This document shows, in pieces, positions 1 through 8,818 of a DNA stretch of 64,000 nucleotides (position 1 is its first letter; the number at the start of each line of letters is the position of its first letter). The translations under genes and the position numbers were made by a program. Source of the DNA: Burkholderiaceae bacterium (GTDB taxonomy: Bacteria > Pseudomonadota > Gammaproteobacteria > Burkholderiales > Burkholderiaceae_C). Below the pieces are notes generated by a model that saw only the letters and a program-made list of their open reading frames with translations, was not told where the DNA came from and searched no databases. The DNA is taken from positions 1 through 64,000 of the forward strand of contig CAJYPV010000017.1 in the NCBI GenBank assembly GCA_913776825.1, in the 5' to 3' direction.

Positions 1-269
1 ATGCCCGTCAGAAGGCGCTGGCCGCCGGTGGCAGCCGTGCGCAAGTGCAGGTGCAGGAAAGCCGCGGTCAGGTCGTGCTGCGTTGGGATGCCGACGCCAC
101 GCCGTTCCTGAGCGTGACCTGGACCGACGGCACCCGCCGTCTGAACCTGGCGCAGGACCTGCAAGGCGGCCAGGCCACGCTGGACACCAGCGAGCTGCCG
201 GCCGGCGGCCGCTTCGAGATGGCGGTCTCCGACGGTCTGAATGCGCAACGTGTGGAGCACGCGCGCTGA
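1..269 (+). CDS. 3' end of an unidentified protein, C-terminal beta-rich domain
   Basis: An open frame enters the window (first complete codon at 3) and ends at TGA 267-269, giving about 88 residues of a C-terminus. The residues alternate hydrophobic and polar (for example VVLRWDAD and FLSVTWTDG), which suggests a beta-sandwich module such as those that end secreted peptidases or adhesins. That is only an impression: no catalytic motif is visible and the bulk of the protein lies upstream. It converges on the PPC-domain gene at 385-780, with a long hairpin between them. Confidence 0.6.
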   Translation, partial: ARQKALAAGGSRAQVQVQESRGQVVLRWDADATPFLSVTWTDGTRRLNLAQDLQGGQATLDTSELPAGGRFEMAVSDGLNAQRVEHAR

Positions 270-329
270 GTCCAGGCCCTGAGCGCGGCATCGGCTGAAC
301 AGGCCGAAGCCGGCTTCTCCTGACTTGTC

Positions 330-370
330 TTCGGGCATGTCCATCTGGTGATCCAGGTGGCATGCCCGAA
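330..370. terminator. long hairpin between convergent genes
   Basis: TTCGGGCATG (330-339) pairs with CATGCCCGAA (361-370). The interior CCATCTGG/CCAGGTGG pairs as well, with one G-U pair and one bulged T, leaving a TGAT loop. The near-continuous stem of about 18 bp is followed on the plus strand by ATGCTTTTGC. Its place between two convergent 3' ends fits a bidirectional transcription terminator. Confidence 0.6.
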
Positions 371-384
371 ATGCTTTTGCAGGC

Positions 385-780
385 TCAATCCGTCGGGCGG
401 ATCACCAGCTCCGGATAACCGGTGGCGGCATCGAACACGCGCGTCAATTGCCAGTCCTGCAACACCGCGATCAGCAGCTCGGCGGTGGTGCGGATCTCAT
501 TGCCGTCCACCAGATGGCCACCGAACACCTCGCCATGCGCATCCGCCACCGACAGATGCAGATGCGCGCCGTCGGCGCTCAATGAGCCGGAGATCGTGAG
601 GATCTCGATCGGGCCCGGGATCTCGCGGACCTCGCTCGCACCGGCCAGTCGCAACCGTGCCCGCGTCAGGCTGCCGATGCCGGACACGACAAAGGCCGCA
701 GCCCCCCAGTCGTCGCGCGCGGCCTCCAAAGCCCGGCGCAGATCCACACCGGGGGCGAGTCGTAAAGGTCGAAGGTCCAT
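385..780 (-). CDS. PPC (DUF296) domain protein, predicted DNA-binding fold
   Basis: This 131-residue protein matches the PPC/DUF296 family, small trimeric domains also found in plant AT-hook proteins. The diagnostic stretch is HLHLSVADAHGEVFGGHLVDG, with its HLH start and FGGHL core near residues 75-95. It is followed by the TAELLIAVL helix. The whole protein is one domain, with no AT-hook visible. I chose the ATG at 778-780 (MDLRPLRL) over upstream in-frame starts because the domain begins there and family members are about 130-150 residues. Bacterial members are poorly understood and a regulatory role is only suggested by the fold. It appears to be a single-gene unit. Confidence 0.8.
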   Translation of the reverse strand: MDLRPLRLAPGVDLRRALEAARDDWGAAAFVVSGIGSLTRARLRLAGASEVREIPGPIEILTISGSLSADGAHLHLSVADAHGEVFGGHLVDGNEIRTTAELLIAVLQDWQLTRVFDAATGYPELVIRPTD

Positions 781-855
781 GCGCCAGGACGATAGCGCAC
801 GCCAGTGCGCGTCACGCCGCGCGGCGACGCGCAACAACGCGCCGACTTAGCAAAA

Positions 856-902
856 CGCCCTGAGCGCCTCATCACCGTGAAGGTGAGAGACGACTCAGGG
901 CG
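856..902 (-). terminator. probable terminator of the rhamnogalacturonan lyase gene
   Basis: CGCCCTGAG (856-864) and CTCAGGGCG (894-902) form a 9-bp stem. A smaller TCACC/GGTGA stem lies inside the loop. Read on the minus strand the hairpin is followed at once by TTTTGC. It lies 95 bp past the lyase stop codon, so it probably ends that transcript. Confidence 0.5.
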
Positions 903-996
903 ATGAATCCGATCGAGACTCGAGACCGTCGATCCTTGCTGATCAGCCCGGCAAGCCCAGCGCTTCAGCGTGAGCTCCCGGGCACCGTGCGACCGA

Positions 997-3117
997 TCAG
1001 GGCGTGCGCACCTTCGGCCACGCCACCGGCAAGGTCATGCCGGTGCCCAGGAAGAAGCTGGGATGCGGTGGCTGGTTGTAGCCCATGTTCTGTCCCGCGA
1101 CCTGCACCCGGTACTGCGGGTCATGCATCAGCGTGGGCAGTCGGACCGAGGTCTCGTTGGGCGTGGTGAAGACCAGCAGCGCGGTGTTGTCGCTGGTGCG
1201 CCAGACCACTTCCTCGCGCCAGTCGCCCCACAGATCGGCGCTGAGCACCGGCGTGGCCTTGGTGGTGTTGTTGCCGGCCGCGCCGTATTGATAGGCGGTC
1301 AGCTGCCGCGCCAGGTCCGCAGTGGCGGGTCGCCATTTGTCGATGGTGGTGCCGTCCAGCAGTTCACGCGACAGATCGCCGTCCCACCACACACCGAAGT
1401 TCACCCGGCTCGGGCGCGCGGTGCTGGAGATGACCTTGCCGGCCGCGCTGAACAGATTCGTGCCATTCGTGCTCCAGCATTCATTGCCGGGATACGCCGG
1501 ATCCACATCGAAGCAGACACCGCGCCCGACATCGCCGGTGCTGCCGTAGCTCCACAGCAGCTTGCCGGTGGCGGCGTCATGCATCTCCATGCCGTGGCCG
1601 CTGTAGGCGTCCGGATCCTCATGGACCATGAACACCTGCTGACCGCTCAGGGCCGGGTTGTGCTGGCCGACATGCAGGGCATCGCCATGACCCAGGCCGG
1701 TGCTGTAGAGCAGCCGGCCATCGCTGTTCAGCGTGGCGGCGCCATAAATGATGTCCTGCTTGCCATCGCCATTCACATCCGCGACCGAGAACCAATGCGC
1801 GCCCTGCCCCGCCAGCCGGGCGTTGCCGCTGGTGTTGCTGTCCGCGATCCAGCGCTGGGTGAGCTTGCCATCGCGCCAGTCCCAGGCCACCACCACCGCG
1901 CGGGTGTAGTAGCCGCGCGAGAACACCGCCGAAGGACGCTCGCCATCCAGATAGGCGACGCCGGCCAGGAAGCGGTCGACGCGGTTGCCGTAGCTGTCGC
2001 CCCAATCCTTGACCGTGCCGCGGGCCGGCGCGTAGTTGACCGTGGCCATCGCGGCGCCGGTGCGGCCATTGAAGACCGTCAGGTACTCCGGACCGGTCAG
2101 CACATAACCCGCCGAGCTCCGATAGTCCGCCGACGCATTGCCGATCACCTTGCCGGTGCCATCCACCGTGCCGTCGGCCGTCTTGAGCATCACCTCGGCC
2201 TGGCCGTCACCGTCCAGGTCATAGGCGACCAGCGTGGTGTAGTGGGCGCCCGCGCGGATGTTGCGGCCCAGGTCCAGGCGCCACAGCCGCGTGCCATCCA
2301 GGCGATAAGCATCGACGAAGGTGTGGCCGGTGTAGCCGCTCTGCGAGTTGTCCTTCGCATTGGTGGGCTGCCACTTCAGGATGATCTCGTATTGGCCATC
2401 GCCATCCAGATCGGCGGTGGTGCCGTCGTTGGCCTCATAGGTGTAGGCCTCGCCGCTCGGCGTGGTGCCGGCCGCGGGCGCGCTGAGCGGAATGCGCAGA
2501 TACGGCAGGGACAACACCCGGGCCGATACCGCCGTGCCTTCCGCACCGCCCACGATGGGCCGCACCGTGTAGCGCGAGGCGCTGGTGCCGGTGGTGTCGA
2601 GGAAGTTGGTGCTGGCGGTGATCTGCGCGCTGTTCAGACGTTGACCATCGCGATAGAGATTGAAGGCCGTGTCCGCCGTGTCGGTGCCCAGCAGGCGCCA
2701 GCTCACCAGCATGCCTTTGCCCGACGGAACGGCGATCACGCCGCGATCGAGCTTCTCCACCTGCTTGGCCGCCGGCGCCGGAGCTGCGGCCGTGGGGCCG
2801 GGCGCGGGTGCAGGCACGGGCGACTTCTCCGGGTCGGGATCGGGCTCGGGGGCCGGCGCGGTGGGCGTCGGCGGGAAGGGATCCGGCGGCGGTGAGGTCG
2901 TGCCCGGATCGGGCATCGTGGGTGTCGTGGGCGTGATCGGCGTGGTGGGCGCAGGCGGCGTGGTGATGACGCCGCCATCGCCCGTGCCGGTGCCGGCTTC
3001 CAGGCCCACGTGGGCCGACGGCTCATGGCCGCCGCCGCAGCCGGCCAGGCCGGCCGTCAGGCTGATCAGGATCAGGGGATGCACGGACCGGGCCGCGCGC
3101 GCAAGAGTCTTTTTCAT
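997..3117 (-). CDS. rhamnogalacturonan lyase, PL11 family, lipoprotein
   Basis: A 706-residue secreted polysaccharide lyase that should cleave the rhamnogalacturonan I backbone of pectin by beta-elimination. The N-terminus has a lipoprotein signal with lipobox LAGC (Cys27), then a Pro/Thr/Ala linker to about residue 115. The rest matches the PL11 (YesW/YesX) beta-propeller, with repeated metal-site loops such as DLDGDGQYE, DLDGDGQAE and DVNGDGKQD. The start is well supported by GGAGG ten bases upstream of ATG. The lipid anchor suggests a surface or periplasmic location. No transporter or other pectinase adjoins it, so it appears to be a stand-alone gene. A terminator-like hairpin follows at 856-902. 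Confidence 0.9.
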   Translation of the reverse strand: MKKTLARAARSVHPLILISLTAGLAGCGGGHEPSAHVGLEAGTGTGDGGVITTPPAPTTPITPTTPTMPDPGTTSPPPDPFPPTPTAPAPEPDPDPEKSPVPAPAPGPTAAAPAPAAKQVEKLDRGVIAVPSGKGMLVSWRLLGTDTADTAFNLYRDGQRLNSAQITASTNFLDTTGTSASRYTVRPIVGGAEGTAVSARVLSLPYLRIPLSAPAAGTTPSGEAYTYEANDGTTADLDGDGQYEIILKWQPTNAKDNSQSGYTGHTFVDAYRLDGTRLWRLDLGRNIRAGAHYTTLVAYDLDGDGQAEVMLKTADGTVDGTGKVIGNASADYRSSAGYVLTGPEYLTVFNGRTGAAMATVNYAPARGTVKDWGDSYGNRVDRFLAGVAYLDGERPSAVFSRGYYTRAVVVAWDWRDGKLTQRWIADSNTSGNARLAGQGAHWFSVADVNGDGKQDIIYGAATLNSDGRLLYSTGLGHGDALHVGQHNPALSGQQVFMVHEDPDAYSGHGMEMHDAATGKLLWSYGSTGDVGRGVCFDVDPAYPGNECWSTNGTNLFSAAGKVISSTARPSRVNFGVWWDGDLSRELLDGTTIDKWRPATADLARQLTAYQYGAAGNNTTKATPVLSADLWGDWREEVVWRTSDNTALLVFTTPNETSVRLPTLMHDPQYRVQVAGQNMGYNQPPHPSFFLGTGMTLPVAWPKVRTP

Positions 3118-3222
3118 TCCGCTTTACCTCCGCGGCGGAATGTAGAGACCTTCCGTGCCCGTCGCCTGCTCGAACCGGTCACCAGTTGTGCGCAAGCGTT
3201 CCCGCATGTAGCGGGGCGCCGG

Positions 3223-5913
3223 TCAGCCCCGCAACACCTGCGCCAGATAAGGCCCGGTGCGTGAGGCCGGATCGGCCGCCACCGCCTCCGGCGTGCCGGC
3301 CGCGACGATGCGTCCCCCCGCGCCGCCAGCCCCGGGTCCCAGGTCGATGACCCAGTCGCTGCCGGCCACGATGCGCATCTCATGTTCGACCACGACCACC
3401 GTGTTCCCCGCCTCCACCAGCCCTTGCAGCTGGACCATCAGGCGATCCACATCCGACGGATGCAGGCCCGTGGTGGGCTCGTCCAGCACATAGAGCGTGT
3501 GGCCGCGTTGGGTGCGCTGCAGTTCGGTGACCAGCTTGATGCGCTGGGCCTCGCCGCCGGACAACTCGGTGGCCGGCTGGCCCAGACGCAGATAGCCCAG
3601 ACCGATGCCCTGCAACAGCGACAGCGGGCGCGCCAGCGCCGGCTCGTCTGCGAAGAAGTCGGCGGCGGTGTCCACCGTCATCGCCAGCACATCGGCGATG
3701 TGGCGGTCGCGGTAACGCACCTTCAAGGTCGCCTCGTTGTAGCGGGCGCCATGGCAGCTCGGGCACGGGGCATAGACGCTGGGCATGAACAGCAGCTCGA
3801 CGCTGACGAAGCCCTCGCCCTCGCAGGTCTCGCAACGGCCCTTGGCCACGTTGAAGGAGAAACGCCCCGCGTCATACCGCTTGGCCTTGGCCGCCGGCGT
3901 GGCCGCAAACAGCCGGCGCACGTGGTCGAACAGCCCGGTGTAGGTGGCCAGGTTGGACCGCGGCGTGCGGCCGATCGGCTTCTGGTCGACCTGCACCAGC
4001 CGCCGGATGTCCTCGATGCCGCCGGTGATCTGGCCGAGGGTGTCGGGCAGCACGTCGGCATCGTCGGTGGCGTCCTCGCTCTCCTCGCTGCTGGGCGCCT
4101 GGCCCAGATGACGCCCGACCAGCTCGACCAGCGCGCGGCTGACCAGCGTCGATTTGCCGGAGCCCGACACACCGGTCACCGCCGTGAAGACGCCGAGCGG
4201 GAACGCGGCGTCCAGGCCCTCCAGGTTGTTCTGCCGAATGCCGCTGAGGGTGAGCCAGCCGCGCGGCGTTCGTGGCGTGGGCCGCACCGCCTGCGGCGGC
4301 TCGAAGAGATAGGCCGCCGTGCGCGATGCCGTCACCGCGCGCAGGCCGTCGGGCGGACCGCTGTAGAGCACCTGCCCGCCGAGCTCACCCGCCGCCGGGC
4401 CGACATCGACCAGCCAATCGGCGGCGCGCATCAGGCTGAGATCGTGCTCGACGACGAACACCGAGTTGCCCGACGCCTTGAGCTCGCGCAAGGCGCTCAG
4501 CAGGGATTCGCCATCGGCCGGATGCAAGCCGGCGGAGGGCTCATCCAGCACATAGACGACGCCGAACAGGTTGCTGCAGATCTGCGTGGCCAGGCGCAAG
4601 CGCTGCAGCTCACCCGGTGAGACTGACGGCGTGCTGCGCTCCAGCGACAGATGGCCCAGTCCCAGCGCCAGCAGCGGTCGCAGGCGCATCAGCACGTCCT
4701 CGACCAGCCGCTGCGCCGCCAGGCGTTTCTCTGGCGACAGCGCCGACGCATCCGCGCGCGAGAGCGCATCCGCCAGCTCCGCCAGCGGCAACTGCGACAG
4801 CGCACCGATGTCCAGGCCCGCATAGGTGACCGACAGCGCCTCGCGCTTGAGCCGCTTGCCGTCGCACACCGGGCACAGCCCGCCAACCAGATAGCGCGAC
4901 ACCCGACGCTTCATCAGCGCGCTCTGCGTCGTCGCGAAGGTGTGCATCACATAGCGACGGGCACTGCTGAAGGTGCCCTGATAGCTGGGCTCCATCTTGC
5001 GGCGCAGCGCATCCTTGGTTTCCGCAGGCGTGAAGCCGGCGTAGACCGGCACGGTGGGTTGCTCGTCGGTGAACAGGATCCAGTCGCGCGTCTTGCGCGG
5101 CAGGTCGCGCCAGGGTTTGTCGACATCGATGCCCAGCGTCACCAGGATGTCGCGCAGGTTCTGGCCGTGCCAGGCGGGCGGCCAGGCGGCCACCGCGCGC
5201 TCCCGAATCGTGAGCGAGTCGTCCGGCACCATCGACGCTTCGGTGGCGTCGTAGACCCGACCCAGCCCGTGGCAATGCGGGCAGGCGCCTTGCGGCGTGT
5301 TGGGAGAGAAGTCCTCCGCGTACAGCATCGGCTGCTTCGCCGGATAACGGCCCGCCCGCGAATAGAGCATGCGCAGCAGCGAAGACAGGGCGGTCACGCT
5401 GCCCACCGACGACCGCGCGCTGGGCGTGCCGCGCTGCTGCTGCAGGGCGACGGCGGGCGGCAGGCCGTCGATCGAGCCCACCTCCGGCACGCCGACCTGA
5501 TCGATCAGGCGGCGCGCATACGGCGCCACCGATTCAAAGTAACGCCGCTGCGCTTCCGCGTAGATCGTGCCGAAGGCGAGCGAGGATTTGCCGGATCCCG
5601 ACACGCCGCTGAACACCACCAGCGCGTCACGCGGGATGTCCACATCGACGTCCTTGAGGTTGTGCTCCCGCGCGCCACGCACCCGCACGAAGCCCTGGCC
5701 GGGCGAGGCCGCGTCGGCCGGGCGTGGTGATGCCGTCACCGGCGCGACGGGGTCACCGTCGATGGCGGATGCCGCAGAGAGGGCCGAGTGGGTCGAGGTG
5801 GCCGACTTGGTCGACTTGGTCGAGGCTGTCGACGCGGTTTTGGCGCGGGCGGGGGCTCGGGCCGATCGAGAAGTTCGGGAGGTTGCCAAGGGAGTTCCTG
5901 CAGGGGTTCGCAT
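3223..5913 (-). CDS. uvrA2: UvrA2-like ABC ATPase (excinuclease subunit A paralogue)
   Basis: An 896-residue tandem ABC ATPase of the UvrA family. Walker A motifs GVSGSGKSS (from about residue 103) and GVSGSGKST (second half) are present, as are signature motifs SPGELQRLRLA and LSGGEAQRIKLV, and zinc-finger cysteine clusters (CPHCHGLG, CPVCDGK, CETCEGEG, CPSCHGAR). In canonical UvrA about 100 residues of UvrB-binding domain sit between the first ATPase segment and the FSPNTPQGACPHC finger. Here the sequence runs straight into the finger, which defines the UvrA2 class. Relatives are linked to DNA damage tolerance or drug resistance rather than standard repair. The first 75 residues are a Ser/Thr/Ala/Lys low-complexity tail absent from relatives, so the true start may lie further in. 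A palindrome overlaps the start region. Confidence 0.88.
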   Translation of the reverse strand: MRTPAGTPLATSRTSRSARAPARAKTASTASTKSTKSATSTHSALSAASAIDGDPVAPVTASPRPADAASPGQGFVRVRGAREHNLKDVDVDIPRDALVVFSGVSGSGKSSLAFGTIYAEAQRRYFESVAPYARRLIDQVGVPEVGSIDGLPPAVALQQQRGTPSARSSVGSVTALSSLLRMLYSRAGRYPAKQPMLYAEDFSPNTPQGACPHCHGLGRVYDATEASMVPDDSLTIRERAVAAWPPAWHGQNLRDILVTLGIDVDKPWRDLPRKTRDWILFTDEQPTVPVYAGFTPAETKDALRRKMEPSYQGTFSSARRYVMHTFATTQSALMKRRVSRYLVGGLCPVCDGKRLKREALSVTYAGLDIGALSQLPLAELADALSRADASALSPEKRLAAQRLVEDVLMRLRPLLALGLGHLSLERSTPSVSPGELQRLRLATQICSNLFGVVYVLDEPSAGLHPADGESLLSALRELKASGNSVFVVEHDLSLMRAADWLVDVGPAAGELGGQVLYSGPPDGLRAVTASRTAAYLFEPPQAVRPTPRTPRGWLTLSGIRQNNLEGLDAAFPLGVFTAVTGVSGSGKSTLVSRALVELVGRHLGQAPSSEESEDATDDADVLPDTLGQITGGIEDIRRLVQVDQKPIGRTPRSNLATYTGLFDHVRRLFAATPAAKAKRYDAGRFSFNVAKGRCETCEGEGFVSVELLFMPSVYAPCPSCHGARYNEATLKVRYRDRHIADVLAMTVDTAADFFADEPALARPLSLLQGIGLGYLRLGQPATELSGGEAQRIKLVTELQRTQRGHTLYVLDEPTTGLHPSDVDRLMVQLQGLVEAGNTVVVVEHEMRIVAGSDWVIDLGPGAGGAGGRIVAAGTPEAVAADPASRTGPYLAQVLRG

Positions 5914-5918
5914 GCCGC

Positions 5919-5935
5919 TTGCCCTGCCAGGGCAA
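5919..5935. promoter_or_regulatory. 17-bp palindrome just upstream of uvrA2
   Basis: TTGCCCTG-C-CAGGGCAA is a perfect inverted repeat with a one-base centre. It lies 6 bp upstream of the uvrA2 start codon, where the ribosome-binding site should be. It could be an operator or a translation-blocking hairpin. There is no experimental basis for choosing. Confidence 0.4.
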
Positions 5936-6068
5936 ATCAGGGGCCTACACGGGTTGGCATGATCGCTGACCCGCGGATCACTCGATCACGCACGCGCGAC
6001 CTGAGGGCGCCCGGCCGACGGCCGGCGACCACCTGCGACCGACGAGGCCACGGTCACGCCTGGAATGA

Positions 6069-8648
6069 ATGGACAGCATGGAACGATTGACACGCTCACA
6101 GCAACTCGCCACCACGCCACGACACGGCCACCGACAAGGACACGGCGACGATCGCCGGACGCCCTCGAGCGCCGGCCGCCGATGGTTGATCGCCCTGGGC
6201 CTGGTGGTGATGTCGTGGATGCCGATGACGGCCCCGACCGCCTCGGCGCAGGGCAATGGATCGACCGCCAACACGGGCGCGACCGCCGCCTCGCGCGCGG
6301 CCAATGCCGACGCCCCCGCCGAGGTGGATCCCGCCAAGCTGCTCGACGCCGCCCGCCGGGACATGGATGCGATCCGCGCGGTGCAGGACGACACGCTCGA
6401 TGACGCGGCCACCTTGCAGTTGCGCAAGCGCGCGCTGTCGGCCCAGACCCGCGCGGAGGAAGCCGCGTCCGCGCTGGAGCCGGAGCTGGCCGATGTGAAG
6501 GCCCGCCTGGCGCAGATCGGCGAGCCGGCGGACGGGGTGAAGGAATCGCCGGAGGTGGCGGCCCAGCGGGCCCAGCTGATGCGCAGCATCTCCACGCTGG
6601 ATTCGCAGATCAAGCTCGCCAAGCTGCTGGCGCTGGAAGCCGAGCAGGCGGCCGCCACCGCGCTGGAAAACCGCCGCATGCAGTTCAGCGCGCGACTCGG
6701 CGAACGGGTGCCGTCGGTGCTGGGATCGCGTTTCTGGAAGGCGCTGGCGGCCGACGGCGAGGAGGACCTGCAGCGGCTGGGCACCCTGGGCGCCGACGTG
6801 GGCCGTCGCGTCGCATTGATCTCGACCGGCCTGTGGCTGTCGCTGATCGGGCTGGCCGTGGGCCTGCTGCTGGCGCATCTCGGATTGCGGCGGCTGCTGA
6901 CCCACCTCAGCGCCACCCGGCTGCCGTCGGGCCGGCTGCGGCGCTCGCTGCATGCCTTCGGCGTGGTGGTGCTGTGGACGCTGACCTTCGGCCTGCTGGC
7001 GCATGCCAGCGTGCTGGCCCTGAGCGCCGGCCCCGATCCGGCGCCGCGTCTGGCCGACTGGCTGGACAGCGTGGAAGCGATCCTGTGGTTCGGCGCCTTC
7101 GTCGGCGCACTGGGCACCGCCCTGCTGATCCCGCGCAAGCCGTCCTGGCGTCTGCCGCCGGTCCCGGACGAGCTGGCCAGCCGACTGGCCTGGTTCCCGC
7201 TGACGCTCGCCGGCACCGTCGTCCTGGGCTGGATCTCCACCCGATCGGTGGCGGCCGTGGATGCCAGCGTGACGATGTCGTGGGCGGTGAACGGGCTGTC
7301 CACCCTCACCCACCTGGCAGTGCTGGCCGTGGCGCTGCGGCAGGCGACGCGACGCCGCACACCCGCGTCCGACGACGCGGCGGCGGATGGCTCGACCCCG
7401 GCGCACAGCGCGTCCGCGCGCGACGCAGGCGGGCCTCACGACGGCCATGGCGCCGCCCCCCAGCCGCCCCGCCCGCTGTGGCTGCCGATGTTGCGCACGG
7501 GTGCCTGGATCGCGGTGGCGGCGTCTGCGCTGGCCTTGCTGGCGGGCTTCCTGGCGATGGGCACCTTCATCATGAACCAGCTGGTCTGGGGCCTGATCGT
7601 GCTCAGCACCGCCTATCTGCTGACCGCGCTGGTGGACGATCTCTTCATGTCGCTGCTGGCGCCCACCGCCTCCAGCCGCACGCCGGAAGAAAACGGTCAG
7701 CGTGCCGACGAGCCCGCACCCGCGAAGCCGCGTACCCGCGAGCAGACGGCGGTGCTGCTGTCGGCCGTCTGCCGGGCGATGGTGGGCGTGTTTGCGCTGG
7801 TGCTGTTGCTGGCGCCGTATGGCGAAGGCCCCGGCGAGCTGTTCCGACGGGCGACGCGGCTGCACGAAGGCCTGTCGATCGGCGAGTTGAGCCTGCGGCC
7901 GATGGCGCTGCTGCAAGGCGTGCTGGTCATGCTGGTGGGCTTCGGCGCGGTGCGCCTGCTCAAGGGCTGGCTGGCGAATCGCTACATGCCGACCACCCGC
8001 ATGGATGCGGGGATGCGGATGTCGGTGACCACGCTGTTCGGTTATGTCGGCGCGGTGGCGGTGATCGCGGTGACGATGTCGGCGCTGGGCGTCGGCCTGG
8101 AGCGGGTGGCCTGGGTGGCCAGTGCGCTGTCCGTCGGCATCGGCTTCGGCTTGCAGGCGGTGGTGCAGAACTTCGTGTCCGGCCTGATCCTGCTGGCCGA
8201 GCGGCCGGTGAAGGTCGGCGACTGGGTGTCCCTGTCCGGGGTGGAGGGCGACATCCGCCGCATCAATGTGCGGGCCACCGAGATCCAGATGGGCGACCGC
8301 TCCACCGTGATCGTGCCGAACTCGGAATTCATCACCAAGATCGTCCGCAACGTGACCTACGGCGATTCGCTGGGCATGGTGCAGTTCAAGCTGCCGATGC
8401 CGCTCTCCAGCGACACCGCCAAGGCGCGGGCGCTGCTGCTGGAAGCCTTCACCGCCCATCCCGGCGTGCTGGCCTCACCGCCGCCGAATGTGCAGCTGGA
8501 TGGCATCGACGGCACCAACTATGTGTTGAACGCCACCGGCTTCGTCAACTCGCCGCGCGCCGCCTATGCGGTGAAGAGCGATCTGCTGCTGGATGCCCTC
8601 ACCCGACTGCGCGGTGCGGGCCTGCTGCCGGCGCCCCCGGCGGCCTGA
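6069..8648 (+). CDS. large mechanosensitive channel, MscS family with DUF3772-type periplasmic domain
   Basis: An 859-residue inner-membrane channel that should release solutes under hypo-osmotic shock. A signal peptide ends near residue 60 (ASA-QG). A long periplasmic coiled region follows (about 75-230, DUF3772-like), then many hydrophobic segments from about 255 to 690. The MscS pore and beta-domain begin near residue 688, with GIGFGLQAVVQNF, ERPVKVGDWV and the cytosolic core STVIVPNSEF. Two ATGs at 6069 and 6078 could start translation, neither with a strong ribosome-binding site. The gene is alone on this strand. A paralogue of similar size lies at 33602-36229. Family assignment is firm, gating properties are not inferable. 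Confidence 0.88.
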   Translation: MDSMERLTRSQQLATTPRHGHRQGHGDDRRTPSSAGRRWLIALGLVVMSWMPMTAPTASAQGNGSTANTGATAASRAANADAPAEVDPAKLLDAARRDMDAIRAVQDDTLDDAATLQLRKRALSAQTRAEEAASALEPELADVKARLAQIGEPADGVKESPEVAAQRAQLMRSISTLDSQIKLAKLLALEAEQAAATALENRRMQFSARLGERVPSVLGSRFWKALAADGEEDLQRLGTLGADVGRRVALISTGLWLSLIGLAVGLLLAHLGLRRLLTHLSATRLPSGRLRRSLHAFGVVVLWTLTFGLLAHASVLALSAGPDPAPRLADWLDSVEAILWFGAFVGALGTALLIPRKPSWRLPPVPDELASRLAWFPLTLAGTVVLGWISTRSVAAVDASVTMSWAVNGLSTLTHLAVLAVALRQATRRRTPASDDAAADGSTPAHSASARDAGGPHDGHGAAPQPPRPLWLPMLRTGAWIAVAASALALLAGFLAMGTFIMNQLVWGLIVLSTAYLLTALVDDLFMSLLAPTASSRTPEENGQRADEPAPAKPRTREQTAVLLSAVCRAMVGVFALVLLLAPYGEGPGELFRRATRLHEGLSIGELSLRPMALLQGVLVMLVGFGAVRLLKGWLANRYMPTTRMDAGMRMSVTTLFGYVGAVAVIAVTMSALGVGLERVAWVASALSVGIGFGLQAVVQNFVSGLILLAERPVKVGDWVSLSGVEGDIRRINVRATEIQMGDRSTVIVPNSEFITKIVRNVTYGDSLGMVQFKLPMPLSSDTAKARALLLEAFTAHPGVLASPPPNVQLDGIDGTNYVLNATGFVNSPRAAYAVKSDLLLDALTRLRGAGLLPAPPAA

Positions 8649-8698
8649 GGACCAGCGCGTGAGGCGCGCCGCGTGATCGGCGCGCCGCAAACGCGCAC

Positions 8699-8714
8699 GG
8701 CGCCCGAAGGCGCC
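8699..8714 (+). terminator. GGCGCC hairpin downstream of the MscS gene
   Basis: GGCGCC-CGAA-GGCGCC, 50 bp past the stop codon. It is a stable tetraloop hairpin but lacks a T tract, so a terminator role is uncertain. Two GGCGCGCC palindromes lie just before it. Confidence 0.3.
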
Positions 8715-8780
8715 GCGCGGTGAGGGTTGAAGTCCTCGAGGTCATGCGATCCAGAGGCCGCTTGGTGGCGGCTTCATGGC

Positions 8781-8813
8781 GACGTCATCGTGACTTCATC
8801 GCGACCTCATCGT
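8781..8813. repeat. three imperfect 11-bp tandem repeats
   Basis: GACGTCATCGT, GACTTCATCGC and GACCTCATCGT run head to tail in the gap between the MscS gene and the convergent secreted-protein gene, ending 5 bp before the latter's stop codon. No function can be assigned. Confidence 0.45.
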
Positions 8814-8818
8814 CGGTC

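Noticed and set aside
970-2895. A 641-codon rightward open frame opposite the PL11 lyase
   Set aside because: It is Arg/Ala/Gly/His-rich with no domain, exactly antisense to a well-supported gene. Such long shadow frames are common in GC-rich DNA.
6096-8459. A 787-codon leftward frame opposite the MscS gene
   Set aside because: Composition is biased (His, Gln, Arg, Ala) with no recognisable motif, and it mirrors a firm family assignment on the other strand.
8660-8690. Two GGCGCGCC palindromes, considered as an operator pair
   Set aside because: Such sites are frequent by chance at this GC content and lie after the end of a gene. The nearby GGCGCC hairpin is a simpler explanation.
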